Positions 34,114 through 43,986 are shown, counted from the stretch's first letter. The stretch: DNA of 64,000 nucleotides from JALOLG01 sp035557475 (GCA_035557475.1 DATMDV010000370.1:20950-84949); one strand, 5' to 3'. Translations and numbers: made by a program. The notes: a model not told the origin generated them from the letters alone.

Positions 34114-35175
34114 GTGAGGCTGAAGTCGCGGGTCAAACGGCTGCTGCGCTCCGCCGGGTTGCGCCGGCGGCGGTCGCCGTGGGTGGTGCACGAGGATCAG
34201 CCGGCTGGCCCGGACCCGCTCGACTCGTGGGCGTTGTACGCGATCGTGGTGACTTGGATGGAGGCCGACGTGATCGCGGCCACCGTCCGCAACGCCCTGA
34301 CGCAGGGATGCGAGAGGGTGATCCTGGTCGACAACGACAGCCCCGACGACACCGTGGCGGCGGCCATCGCCGCTGGGGCCGAGCTGGGGACGTCGTTCTC
34401 GACCCCTCAGCTCGACGAGATGCTGAAGATCCGCCTGCTCAACGAGACGGTCGCACGGGTGTCGGACGAATCACCCCACGACCACATCTGGTGGCTGTGG
34501 CTCGACGCCGACGAGTTCGTCCACGGTCCCGGCGGTTCGACCGTCGCCGAGATGCTGACGACCTTGGACCGTCGCTTCCGCATCGTCGGCACCCGGTACT
34601 TCAACCACTTCCCCGATCGCCGCCCCGAGCACCTCGTGGGGCTCCACCCGCTCGACTTCCAGGCGGCGTGCGAGGAACGATCGGGCGACCTCTGCGACCT
34701 CGGCCATCGCAAGCACAGCCTCCAACGCTGGGATCGCCACGGACCGCCGATCACGTCGGGGCTCGGGTTCCACGCTGCCCGCGCCGACGTCACGCTCGTC
34801 GAGCCGACGCTCGCCACGTTCACGCACCACTTCCCCTACCGGTTGGAGGCGGCCACGCGGCAGCGGTTCGATGCGCTCTGTGGCCGTGACGGCAACGGAC
34901 GGTCACGCGTCGATCCCTACGACCGCCAGGTGCGGCGCAACGCCCGCACCGACTCCGACATGTCGAAGCGTTACCGGACGCTCGAGCACGTCTACGCGCG
35001 CGAATGGGCGAGGATCGAGAACCTGCGCCGCGCCGGGAACACGCTCGGGGTCGTGCTGCGCCCGTGGTGCGACGCGGTCGACCCGGCGGATGCGCAGTTC
35101 GCGAGGTGGTACTCGCCGACCGAGCTCGAGGCCGCGATCGCCGAGTGGGCGCTCACGGGCGGCGCGCCCCCGTGA
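34114..35175 (+). CDS. Glycosyltransferase family 2-like protein (Glyco_tranf_2_4 type)
   Basis: A 353-residue protein. The GT-A region starts with YAIVVTWMEADVIAATVRNAL and VILVDNDSPDDTV, and the metal motif is DAD in WLWLDADEFVHGP. After it comes RYFNHFPDR and a His-rich region. The start GTG 34114 follows a GGCGGCGG stretch. It lies between sulfotransferase genes in a plus-strand operon and overlaps the next one by four bases. It probably transfers a sugar to the glycan. The C-terminal third has no membrane segment, unlike processive GT2 enzymes. Confidence 0.82.
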   Translation: MRLKSRVKRLLRSAGLRRRRSPWVVHEDQPAGPDPLDSWALYAIVVTWMEADVIAATVRNALTQGCERVILVDNDSPDDTVAAAIAAGAELGTSFSTPQLDEMLKIRLLNETVARVSDESPHDHIWWLWLDADEFVHGPGGSTVAEMLTTLDRRFRIVGTRYFNHFPDRRPEHLVGLHPLDFQAACEERSGDLCDLGHRKHSLQRWDRHGPPITSGLGFHAARADVTLVEPTLATFTHHFPYRLEAATRQRFDALCGRDGNGRSRVDPYDRQVRRNARTDSDMSKRYRTLEHVYAREWARIENLRRAGNTLGVVLRPWCDAVDPADAQFARWYSPTELEAAIAEWALTGGAPP

Positions 35176-36011
35176 CGCCGCCGCCTTCCACACCGGCCGG
35201 GTTGCTGCCGAACTTCGTCGTGATCGGAGCGATGCGCTCCGGGTCGACGTCGTTGTACAAGTACCTGCAGGCCCACCCCGACGTCTTCATGCCGCGCAAG
35301 GAGATCCACTTCTTCGACGTCAAGTGGGACCGCGGTGTGGCGTGGTACCACACTCGCTTCGAGGGATACGCCGGGCAGACGGCGATCGGGGAGGCGACGC
35401 CGACCTATCTCGCCGATCCCGTCGCGCTCGACCGCATGGCGGGCACGATTCCAGACACGCGGCTGGTAGCCGTGTTGCGTGATCCGGTCGACCGCGCCTA
35501 CTCGCACTACTGGATGGAACACGCCCGCCAACGTGATCCGCGGACGTTCGAGGCTGCCATTGCCGACGAGCTCGCAAGACGGCCGGGTGCACCCCCATCC
35601 GACTACCTCGACCGCGGTCGCTACGCGCGGCAGCTCGAGCAGGTGTGCGAGCGGTTCCCACGGCACCACCTGCACGTCGTGCTCCTCGACGACCTCCGCG
35701 ACCGGCCCCACGAGACCTACGCCGCGGCGTGCCGGTTCCTCGGGATCGACGACGGGTTCGTGCCGCCTCGGATCGGCGAGCGGGTCAACCGGTTCGTGGC
35801 GTTCCGATCGATGCGGGTGCGGAACATGCGCCGCTCACTTCCGTCGACGTTGCGGATCGCGCGGATCGTCGGCCGGCTCAACGCTCGCGAGGGCGCCTAC
35901 TCGCCGATGGCAGCCGAAACGCGGGCGACATTGCACCAGCATTTCGGCGCCGACAACGAGGCGCTGGCCGAGTGGCTCGGACGCGATCTGTCGATGTGGG
36001 GTGCCCGATGA
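35172..36011 (+). CDS. Sulfotransferase (heparan-sulfate type), copy 8
   Basis: A 279-residue sulfotransferase. The phosphosulfate loop is IGAMRSGSTSLYKYL, the block KEIHFFDVKWDRG follows, and the 3'-phosphate motif is VLRDPVDRAYSHYWM. These are hallmarks of the glycan-sulfating branch that includes heparan-sulfate enzymes. The start is GTG 35172 in a GTGA overlap with the GT2-like gene. It is the last sulfotransferase before the sulfate-activation genes cysD-cysN on the same strand, 58 bases on. It is related to the copy at 22297. Confidence 0.9.
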   Translation: MTPPPSTPAGLLPNFVVIGAMRSGSTSLYKYLQAHPDVFMPRKEIHFFDVKWDRGVAWYHTRFEGYAGQTAIGEATPTYLADPVALDRMAGTIPDTRLVAVLRDPVDRAYSHYWMEHARQRDPRTFEAAIADELARRPGAPPSDYLDRGRYARQLEQVCERFPRHHLHVVLLDDLRDRPHETYAAACRFLGIDDGFVPPRIGERVNRFVAFRSMRVRNMRRSLPSTLRIARIVGRLNAREGAYSPMAAETRATLHQHFGADNEALAEWLGRDLSMWGAR

Positions 36012-36069
36012 CCGTGACTGAACGCAATCCCGACCGATCCTCGAACGGCGTCACGCGGATAGCGTTGTC

Positions 36070-36978
36070 ATGGTGACACGGGTCGCCGGCGCCACCGCTC
36101 AACTCGAGGACGAGGCGATCACGATCATCCGCGAGGTCGCCGCCGAGTGCGAACGGCCGGTGCTGCTGTTCTCCGGCGGCAAGGACTCGGTCGTGATGCT
36201 GCACCTGGCCCGCCGGGCGTTCTGGCCGGCGCGGATCCCGTTCCCGGTGATGCACGTCGACACCGGCCACAACTTCGACGAGGTCATCGCGTTTCGTGAT
36301 CGCACGGTCGATCTGTTCGACGTGAAGTTGATCGTCGCCTCGGTGCAGGACTCGATCGATCGCGGGCGCGTGCACGAGGACACCGGCCCACGTGCATCGC
36401 GCAACCCGTTGCAGACGGTGACGTTGTTGGACGCGATCACCGAGCATCGTTTCGACGCCGTGTTCGGCGGAGCGCGCCGCGACGAGGAACGGGCGCGAGC
36501 CAAGGAGCGGGTGGTGTCTCACCGCGACGAGTTCGGTCAGTGGGATCCCAAGAACCAGCGCCCCGAGCTGTGGGGGATCTACAACACCCGACGCAATCGG
36601 GGCGAGCACGTCCGGGTCTTCCCGCTGTCGAACTGGACCGAGCTCGACGTGTGGCGGTTCATCGCCGAGCGCGACGTCGAGCTGCCGTCGCTCTACTTCG
36701 CCCATCACCGTCAGGTGTTCCGGCGCGACGGGATGCTGATGGCCACCAACCGGCATGTGCCGCGCCTCGACGGCGAGGAGCCGTTCGAGGCGCTGGTGCG
36801 GTTCCGCACGATCGGCGACGCCACCTGCACGGCCGCCGTCGAGTCGGCCGCGTTCACGGTCGACGACATTGTCGCCGAGACGGCGGTGGCCAGGGTCACC
36901 GAGCGCGGTGCGACCCGCGCCGACGACCGCATCTCGGAGGCCGGCATGGAAGACCGCAAGCGCCAGGGGTACTTCTGA
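36070..36978 (+). CDS. cysD: Sulfate adenylyltransferase subunit 2 (CysD)
   Basis: A 302-residue ATP-PP-loop enzyme. The P-loop is LLFSGGKDSVVML near residue 35, followed by HVDTGHNFDEV and FGGARRDEERARAKER. The C-terminus DRKRQGYF is the usual CysD ending. With CysN it makes adenylyl sulfate (APS) from sulfate and ATP. ATG 36070 may be read from an mRNA with a very short leader, since TAGCGT lies four bases before it (GTG 36073 would give seven). The junction with cysN is TGATG. Placed directly after sulfotransferase genes, it probably supplies the sulfate-donor pathway for them rather than, or as well as, cysteine synthesis. Confidence 0.96.
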   Translation: MVTRVAGATAQLEDEAITIIREVAAECERPVLLFSGGKDSVVMLHLARRAFWPARIPFPVMHVDTGHNFDEVIAFRDRTVDLFDVKLIVASVQDSIDRGRVHEDTGPRASRNPLQTVTLLDAITEHRFDAVFGGARRDEERARAKERVVSHRDEFGQWDPKNQRPELWGIYNTRRNRGEHVRVFPLSNWTELDVWRFIAERDVELPSLYFAHHRQVFRRDGMLMATNRHVPRLDGEEPFEALVRFRTIGDATCTAAVESAAFTVDDIVAETAVARVTERGATRADDRISEAGMEDRKRQGYF

Positions 36979-38264
36979 TGCAACCCGACACGACCGCCGG
37001 CCGCCAGCGGGCGCCGTTGCGCTTCGCCACGGTCGGCAGCGTCGACGACGGCAAGTCGACGCTCATCGGACGCCTGTTGCTCGACTCGAAGTCGATCTTC
37101 GAGGACCAGCTCGAACACATCGAGGCGGTCAGCAAACGCCGCGGCAACGACTACGTCGACCTGGCCCTGCTGACCGACGGCTTGCGGGCCGAGCGCGAGC
37201 AAGGCATCACCATCGACGTCGCGTACCGGTACTTCTCGACGCCCGTCCGCAGCTTCATCATCGCCGACTGCCCCGGCCATGTGCAGTACACCCGCAACGC
37301 GATCACCGGCGCATCGACCGCCGACCTGGCGCTCGTGCTCGTCGACGCCCGCCACGGAATCGTCGAACAGACGCGACGCCACAGCCTGTTGGTCTCGCTG
37401 CTCGGCGTGCCGCACCTCGTCATCTGCGTCAACAAGATGGACCTCGTCGGTCACGATCGAGACCAGTTCGACGCGATCCGCCAGGAGTTCACCGAGTTCG
37501 CCGCCCGCCTCGACCTGCGCGACGTCACGTTCATCCCGATCTCCGCCCTCGACGGCGACAACGTCGTCGACCGCTCGGCGAACATGACGTGGTACGAGGG
37601 CCCGACCCTGCTGCACCACCTCGAGACGGTGTACACGGCGAGCGACGAGAACCTCATCGACGTGCGCTTCCCGGTGCAGTACGTCATCCGCCCGCAACGC
37701 GCCGATCACCACGACTACCGCGGCTACGCCGGCACGGTCGCCGCTGGCACGCTCCGACCAGGCGACGAGGTGCTCGTGCTCCCGTCCGGCTTGACGTCGC
37801 GGATCGCGCGCATCGACACCGCCGACGGCCCGGTCGACGAGGCCCGCCCGTCGATGGCCGTCACGGTGCTCCTGGCCGACGACCTCGACGTCTCACGCGG
37901 CGACATGATCTGCCGCCCGAACAACCATCCGACGCCGTCCCAGGATCTCGACGCCACGATCGCGTGGATGGACTCCGAAGCCCCGCTGGCCCTGCGGCGC
38001 GTGTACGCGCTGAAGCACACGACCCGCACGGTGCGAGCAATGATCACCGACGTCCACTACCGGCTCGACGTCCACTCCCTACATCGCGACACCGAGGCGA
38101 CGGAGCTGAAGCTCAACGAGATCGGTCGGGTCACGCTGCGGGCGACGGCGCCGCTGTTCGCCGACGACTATCGCCGCAGCCGTGTGACCGGAAGCTTCGT
38201 CCTCATCGACGAGGCGACCAACCAGACGGTCGCCGCCGGAATGCTCCGCACCGCCACCGCCTGA
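36978..38264 (+). CDS. cysN: Sulfate adenylyltransferase subunit 1, GTPase (CysN)
   Basis: A 428-residue EF-Tu-like GTPase that drives APS synthesis with CysD. The G1 loop is GSVDDGKST, G3 is DCPGH, and G4 is NKMD. Two beta-barrel domains follow (about 230-428). It lacks a fused APS kinase (CysC) domain, which in many actinobacteria is attached to the C-terminus. PAPS, the donor for sulfotransferases, therefore needs a separate APS kinase that is not in this window. Start ATG 36978 overlaps the cysD stop (TGATG). The gene is convergent with the giant CHAT gene, 13 bases away, with no clear hairpin between. Confidence 0.96.
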   Translation: MQPDTTAGRQRAPLRFATVGSVDDGKSTLIGRLLLDSKSIFEDQLEHIEAVSKRRGNDYVDLALLTDGLRAEREQGITIDVAYRYFSTPVRSFIIADCPGHVQYTRNAITGASTADLALVLVDARHGIVEQTRRHSLLVSLLGVPHLVICVNKMDLVGHDRDQFDAIRQEFTEFAARLDLRDVTFIPISALDGDNVVDRSANMTWYEGPTLLHHLETVYTASDENLIDVRFPVQYVIRPQRADHHDYRGYAGTVAAGTLRPGDEVLVLPSGLTSRIARIDTADGPVDEARPSMAVTVLLADDLDVSRGDMICRPNNHPTPSQDLDATIAWMDSEAPLALRRVYALKHTTRTVRAMITDVHYRLDVHSLHRDTEATELKLNEIGRVTLRATAPLFADDYRRSRVTGSFVLIDEATNQTVAAGMLRTATA

Positions 38265-38277
38265 CGGCTCTGACGAC

Positions 38278-41200
38278 TCACGGCCTCCATTCGGCGAGGT
38301 GCTCGGCCAGGTCGGCGAGCGCGGCCGCGACGGCAGGGTCGCGGACCAGGATCGCGAGCTCGGCGACGTACCGCGTCGGCGAGCCACGCTCGCGGGCGGT
38401 CGAGCGGTGGCGGAAGACGTCGATGTAGGCCGCCTTGATCGCGTCGAGTGTCGGACCGTCGCTCAGCGACGCGTCGATCAGCGCTCGGGTGAGCGCCAGC
38501 TCCGGATGGGCGACGCGCCCCCAGAAGTCGGTGGCGGGACCCACGAAGTCAGGCGCGTCGATGGCCGCCAGGATCGCCGCCCGTCGGCTCGGTTGGAGGA
38601 GGCCGCCGATCCCGTCGAGTTGCAGCGCGCACAGTGCCCCGTAGGGCTTGCCGTCGAGCCGCCACGCTTCGGCGTAGGCCCGGGCGGCCGTGCGCAGTGC
38701 GGTCGTGCGTTCGCGACCTCGGGTGGACGCGGCGACGGCCTTCCAGAACCCGGCGTTGATGGCGACGCGCTCGGCGGTGCGGCCCAACGCCAGCAACGTG
38801 GCGATCCGTGCCTTCGCCGTGTCGCGCAGCGTGGTCGCGGTCACAGGCGACTTGGGCTCGAGCGCGATGAGCGCGGCCAGCTCGTCCTTGTCGGGGGGCT
38901 GGGGCGATTCGAGGGCGGCGGCGAGGCGTACCTCGAGGTTGGCGAGCTGCTCGACGGCCTTCAGCGACACGTGGGCATCGGCGCACATGAGCGCCTTGCG
39001 GTACGCGCGGACGGAGTCGGCAAGCGCGCCGCACTCGCCGAAGCCTCCGCCGAGGGCGGCCCACACGTCTCCCCGTACGTCCCACGGGGGGATGGCGAGC
39101 CCTTCGAGCGCCCGCACTTCGGTGGCGATGCGGCTCTGATCGGCCCCTGGGTCCCCAGCCTGTACCGCCAGCGCGACGAGTGCCCGCACGAGCTCCTCGG
39201 CCGACACCGGGTGGCTCGCCGACGAGGAACGGGCGCCGGCCGCGGCCAACCGGAACGCGGGGTCTCCGTAGCACTGGTAGGCCGCCCACGTGTTCGACGC
39301 GCCCCCGTCGACCTGGTGGGCCGCGACGCGAGCGGCGCGCACCGCGATTCCGAACGCCTCACCGCCGAGCATCCGGTCGTAGAACACCTTGGCGAACTCG
39401 GCGGCCGCTCGATCGTCGACCGACCATCCTGCCGCCACCACGGCCCGCACGCCCATGGCCATCAGCTTGCGCGAGAGGCTGGCCGCGAGCTGGGGGAGGC
39501 GGCCACGCTGGACGGCGAGGATCGCCTTGTCCGCAGTCTCGGGTGATCCGTCCCCCTCGCGGGACTCGGTCAGCACACTGCCGAGGTGGCAGCAGTTCAA
39601 GAACACGAGGCTCGGTGGACGACGCATCTGACCGATCTCCACTGCCGTGAGGTACTGGTTACGTCCGATGGCCACTCCGCCCCACGGTTTGCCGTCGCGC
39701 CCTTCGGGGTCGAACCACCCATGTCCCGCGATGTGCAGGATCTGGTAGTCGTCGGCGAGCAACATCCCGATCACGGCACCCGCGGAGCCAGCCTCTTCTT
39801 GCGCGTCGCCTTCGAAGATGACGGGGACCACGCGGACGTCGGCGGCGGCGAGTTGCTCCGCGACCGCCTTCGCCTCGCTCTGCGCTCCTTCCAATCGCGG
39901 GAACAGGGCACCGGCTGGTGGATCGCCGATCACCAGCGCGCGTGGGTGCACCGTCGACACGTCTCCCACGGGTCGGTCGATCAGTTTGAGCTGACGCACG
40001 AAGCCCATCCGCTTCACCAGCGGCTCGGGCCCGCCGAGCGCCGAGCGGTCGGCGAGCGCCTCCCATGGGATGTCGGCGGTCTGTTCGTCGACGACGAGCA
40101 CGAGGTTCTCGACTGAACCCAGCTCGCGCTTCAGATCGTTCGGCAGGAGGAGCTCGAACAACGCCACGTTCACCGTGCCGTCGACGCGAGCCGATCCGAC
40201 GGCGTCACGAACCATCCGCCCGACGAGACCGTTGTCGACCACGTGCGGGACGAGGTCGGCCCTGGCGCGGGCGCCGAGCGACGTGAACATCAGCTCGACC
40301 AGGCCATCGCCGACCTTCTCGTCCGGCCCGCTGACGATGAGGCGGCGCCACATGCCTGCGCCGTACTCGGCCGTCGGCGCCGACGGCCGGCCGCCCTCGC
40401 CCACCACGAGGCGGTCGGATGGTCGCACCTCGCCGCCGGCCTGCAACGCCACCGGGAGGTAGCGCTCGATGTCGCGGACGATCCGCGCCGCGTCCTCCGC
40501 GCGCTGTTCGTACAGCTCGACGATCTCCAGCTCGTCGATGCGCACCGGGCGCTCGGTTTGCGACGAGGCCAGTTCGCGGTTGGCGAGAAGCACACCTTCG
40601 ACGATGGCGCCGACGACGGTGGGGACCTGCAGCCCGTCCGGGCCGTAGCTGCCGACGAGCACCGAGGAGAGCCCGACGGTCACCGGTGTCGGCTCGTCGG
40701 CGTCGAGCAATGGTGGAACCGACGCCAGCGCGTGTTCGACGGCTGCGTTGTGCAGCGCTCGGGCGAGCGCGGTCGGCGTGAGGTCCCCCATCTCGCCGAG
40801 CCCGATCACGGCAACCCCGGCGAACGCCCCGAGCCGTTCCTCGCCGGCGGGCACGACCCGCAGCACGTCGTTCGGCGTCGCCGGATAGCGGCCGAGCACC
40901 TGTCGAGCGGTCAGCCTGCCACCCAACAACCAGTCGGCCCACTCCTCGGCACCGCCGAACGGTGTGCCTGCGTAGTGACCGAGCACCACGAGGTGGCTGG
41001 CGTGCTCGAGACTGGCGTGGCGCACCGAGACCTTCAGGGTGGGCAACGGGGCGTCGACGAGCCGCAGCGTGCCGAGCCAGCTGCTCGTGGCTTCGTCGAC
41101 GTACTGCCGAGCGATCGTCGCGCGCTGTTGTCGACTCGGCGCGCGTCCGCGGACGGCACGGGCGAGCGGGATCGGGTCGATGAGCGGTGGCAGTTCGAGC

Positions 41201-43986
41201 TCGTCGCCCGCAACCCAGTCGAGAGTCGTCGGAGCGCGTCGAGCGACGACTGGTGCCTCGGTCGGCAGGATGTCGGTCGCACCCTTGCGCAGCAGTTCGG
41301 ACACCGCGGCGACGACGTCTCGGTCGGTCGTGAGGCCTCCGTGATCGGCGGTCGAGTACCAGACCTTCGTGATCGCCGGTCGACCATTCGCGTCGCGGGC
41401 GATGCCGGCATCGTGGGTGACCCGACCGTCACCGGCTCGGGTCTGCTGGAAGCGAAATCGTCCTGGCCCTTCGATCCGCAGCTTGGCAGGAGTGTCATGC
41501 CCACTGCCGGCGACGTAGAGCATCCGCGCCGCGTCGAACCCGTCGGTGGCCAGCGCGACATGGATCCGTCGCGCCTCGTCGAGCAACGGCTTGCGCACCT
41601 GTTTCGCCTCCCAGCTGGCCGGGTCGTACAGCCGGGCATGCTCGCTCTCCCCTTCCGGTAGGTCGGGTGACGGAAGGAGTTGGTAGGCGCCGGGAAAGCT
41701 GGCGACGATCTGTTGCACCTCATCGCGGTTGTTGCGCAGGTCGAGCCGGGCGAGCCAGCGCACCATCTTGTCCTCGGCGGTCAGCGCGGTGGCGATCGAC
41801 AGCGACCCGAGCGACGGGGTTCCGAGCATCACCAGCCGACCGCCCTTGGCGACGTCGCCACGGTCGAAGAGTCGATCCCACGACTTGCGGTGCCGGGCCC
41901 GCAGCATGCGGCACACGAGGCCGCCCATCGAGTGGGCGACGAGGTGGGCCGGCTGACCCCACTCGTCGACCTTTTTGGCGAGGAGGTCGGCGGCGGCGTC
42001 GATCCCGAGCCGCCAGTCGAACGCCACGGGCACCACGTCCCACTCACTGTCGAGTCCCATGATGAGGGGGAGATAGACGCGATAGAGGCCGTCAGCGCTG
42101 ATGTCGTCGCCGGCCGGATGACCCAGACGGCGGAACTCACCGTTGACGAGACGCAGGGGGTTGATCCAAATGCGGTCGCTGTCGCCACCCCGCTCGTGCG
42201 CCGACAGCAGCGAGCCCATGATGCCGTGCAGCACGAACACGCGACCGGCCTTGGACGCTCCCGCGCCCCGCGCGAACCGGTCGAGAGCAACCGGGCCGAT
42301 CTGCGCCTCGAGGGCCCGGCGGTCGCGCTCGGACAGGGCCTGGATGGCGGTCCGAACACCGTCGAGATCGCCGGCGGCGAGGCGCTCGTCGACGCCGGCG
42401 AGCGGATCGGTCTCCTCGGTGCCGGTGAGCAACGCCGGCCCGGCCGCGCGGGCCAGCGTCGTGCCCGCCGCAGCCGGCGTCGCCCGCAGCGCGGGATCGG
42501 CGGCACCGAACCAGCGCTCGAAGGCGGCGATCACATCGGCCGCTGTCCAGAACGACGAATGGTCGACGCCGCGGGCCGCCGGCAGCACGACCCGCTCGGT
42601 GATCGGAAAGCCGGTCGCGCCATTCCACTGGTAGGTGCTGCTCGTCGGAACGATGAGGTCGTTCGGTTCGTAGTCGAAGACGTGGTCGAACAGCGCATCG
42701 CGGGCGATGCGCGCCAGACCACTCCCACGCGGCGGCTCGTAATCGGAGGCGATCGCGCGGTAGCGGGCGGTCACCGGCCGGGGCTTGTTGAGTTGGGCGA
42801 GGAAGCCGTCGGCATCGTGTTCCGCCGCTCGCATCGCCATCAGTCCGTCGAGACCCTTCATCGCCGAGACCGCCAACTGCTTGACCACGCCGACGACGCC
42901 AGTGATCGTGTCGAGCACCGGACTGGCCGGGTTGTCGGGCACGAGGTCGACGAGGTTCGTGAGCGAATCGACCAGACCGCCGAGGTGGTCGGGGTCGGCG
43001 AGCGGCGTGCCGTGGCTCGGTGTCGCCACGAACACCACCTGGCGGACGCGAAGACGTCCGGAGCCGATGCCGACGTCGTCGGCGCGCTCGGTCAGCATGC
43101 GGGCGACGAGACCGCCCCGCGAATGCGCGAGCACATCGACTTCGAGTCCGGCGTCGGCGGGAAGCATCTCAGCCAGCCGCCGGCAGTTCTCGGCCGGGTC
43201 GATCGACAGGGTGGGATGGTCGAACGCAAACACGCGGCCGTCGTATTGCTGGTGGAGGCGGGCGACGACATCGTCGGGGAGCCGGCCGAACCCCGAGTGC
43301 GTGAGGCAGTTGACGCCATGGAGCACCAGCAGCGCCGGGCCCTTGGCCAACTCGAGGAGATCCGGTGATTCGCCGGCGGGCAAGCGGTAGTCCTTGACCG
43401 TGAACGTACGGAGCCGGTGCGGTCGGGCCTGCTCCTCCCACCGGCGGACGAAGAAGTCACCCACCTCGCCTGCCACCTTGTCGACGAGCTCGAACGTGAG
43501 CACGTGGAGCACCTTCTTGGCGAGCCGGCCGACGAGCCCTCGCGACGCCACGACATCGTCGCCGTCGTCGGCATCGGTGACGAGGTTGATCCTGAACGTC
43601 GAGCCCGCTGGCGCACCGCGACGCCGTGAGGCGCCGGGCGCTGACGCCTCCGGAAACACCCACCGAAACGCACCGGCGTCCTCGACCAGGAGCACCTGGC
43701 CCTGACCGGGCGGCGGTGGCGGCGCGGTGAGCTCGACCGACGCCGCGACATCCGGTCCGATCGGCATCGGCCCACCACCTCGCCGGGGCGCTCGAGACAA
43801 GATCGTGGGGTGGGCCTCCACGGTGGCACCGGCGACCTCTTCGAGCCCGGCGGCGGCCAGCGCGGCGCTCACGGAACCGGGCGGTGCCGATCGGTCCGGA
43901 AGTGCGACCCGCACGTCTCCGCGTGTGGCCGCGAGTCGCAGCCCTCCCATCTCGATCGGTGCGCCGCCCGACTCCAACTCGGTCAT
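38278..43986 (-). CDS. Giant fusion: two lipase-like domains, CHAT protease domain and helical C-terminus
   Basis: A 1902-residue cytoplasmic protein with no signal peptide. Region 1 (about 225-500) is a lipase-like hydrolase with elbow AHSRGG (Ser289) and a candidate His476 in GVDHSSF. Region 2 (about 600-910) is a second hydrolase of LCAT/lipase type, with VLHGIMGSLL, elbow AHSMGG (Ser686) and candidate His882 in ADHGGL. Region 3 (about 980-1130) resembles the N-terminal domain of M17 aminopeptidases (GHYAGTPFGGAEEW). Region 4 (about 1260-1590) is a CHAT caspase-like domain with IPWEAL, His1422 in HIAGHGWF and Cys1466 in FLNCCHLG. Region 5 (about 1600-1902) is alpha-helical and TPR-like. 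The ATG has GGGGAGG five bases upstream. CHAT proteases often act in bacterial immunity or cell death, but here both catalytic types sit in one chain. Whether the protease cleaves and activates the lipase parts is only a hypothesis. Confidence 0.85.
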   Translation of the reverse strand: MTELESGGAPIEMGGLRLAATRGDVRVALPDRSAPPGSVSAALAAAGLEEVAGATVEAHPTILSRAPRRGGGPMPIGPDVAASVELTAPPPPPGQGQVLLVEDAGAFRWVFPEASAPGASRRRGAPAGSTFRINLVTDADDGDDVVASRGLVGRLAKKVLHVLTFELVDKVAGEVGDFFVRRWEEQARPHRLRTFTVKDYRLPAGESPDLLELAKGPALLVLHGVNCLTHSGFGRLPDDVVARLHQQYDGRVFAFDHPTLSIDPAENCRRLAEMLPADAGLEVDVLAHSRGGLVARMLTERADDVGIGSGRLRVRQVVFVATPSHGTPLADPDHLGGLVDSLTNLVDLVPDNPASPVLDTITGVVGVVKQLAVSAMKGLDGLMAMRAAEHDADGFLAQLNKPRPVTARYRAIASDYEPPRGSGLARIARDALFDHVFDYEPNDLIVPTSSTYQWNGATGFPITERVVLPAARGVDHSSFWTAADVIAAFERWFGAADPALRATPAAAGTTLARAAGPALLTGTEETDPLAGVDERLAAGDLDGVRTAIQALSERDRRALEAQIGPVALDRFARGAGASKAGRVFVLHGIMGSLLSAHERGGDSDRIWINPLRLVNGEFRRLGHPAGDDISADGLYRVYLPLIMGLDSEWDVVPVAFDWRLGIDAAADLLAKKVDEWGQPAHLVAHSMGGLVCRMLRARHRKSWDRLFDRGDVAKGGRLVMLGTPSLGSLSIATALTAEDKMVRWLARLDLRNNRDEVQQIVASFPGAYQLLPSPDLPEGESEHARLYDPASWEAKQVRKPLLDEARRIHVALATDGFDAARMLYVAGSGHDTPAKLRIEGPGRFRFQQTRAGDGRVTHDAGIARDANGRPAITKVWYSTADHGGLTTDRDVVAAVSELLRKGATDILPTEAPVVARRAPTTLDWVAGDELELPPLIDPIPLARAVRGRAPSRQQRATIARQYVDEATSSWLGTLRLVDAPLPTLKVSVRHASLEHASHLVVLGHYAGTPFGGAEEWADWLLGGRLTARQVLGRYPATPNDVLRVVPAGEERLGAFAGVAVIGLGEMGDLTPTALARALHNAAVEHALASVPPLLDADEPTPVTVGLSSVLVGSYGPDGLQVPTVVGAIVEGVLLANRELASSQTERPVRIDELEIVELYEQRAEDAARIVRDIERYLPVALQAGGEVRPSDRLVVGEGGRPSAPTAEYGAGMWRRLIVSGPDEKVGDGLVELMFTSLGARARADLVPHVVDNGLVGRMVRDAVGSARVDGTVNVALFELLLPNDLKRELGSVENLVLVVDEQTADIPWEALADRSALGGPEPLVKRMGFVRQLKLIDRPVGDVSTVHPRALVIGDPPAGALFPRLEGAQSEAKAVAEQLAAADVRVVPVIFEGDAQEEAGSAGAVIGMLLADDYQILHIAGHGWFDPEGRDGKPWGGVAIGRNQYLTAVEIGQMRRPPSLVFLNCCHLGSVLTESREGDGSPETADKAILAVQRGRLPQLAASLSRKLMAMGVRAVVAAGWSVDDRAAAEFAKVFYDRMLGGEAFGIAVRAARVAAHQVDGGASNTWAAYQCYGDPAFRLAAAGARSSSASHPVSAEELVRALVALAVQAGDPGADQSRIATEVRALEGLAIPPWDVRGDVWAALGGGFGECGALADSVRAYRKALMCADAHVSLKAVEQLANLEVRLAAALESPQPPDKDELAALIALEPKSPVTATTLRDTAKARIATLLALGRTAERVAINAGFWKAVAASTRGRERTTALRTAARAYAEAWRLDGKPYGALCALQLDGIGGLLQPSRRAAILAAIDAPDFVGPATDFWGRVAHPELALTRALIDASLSDGPTLDAIKAAYIDVFRHRSTARERGSPTRYVAELAILVRDPAVAAALADLAEHLAEWRP

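Noticed and set aside
36540..36977. Extension of CysN upstream inside cysD
   Set aside because: It is a shadow of cysD; the TGATG junction and the G1 motif spacing set the start at 36978.
41680..43368. A 562-codon plus-strand open frame opposite the CHAT-lipase gene
   Set aside because: High GC keeps the antisense frame open; no motif, and the opposite strand holds intact catalytic motifs and a good ribosome site.
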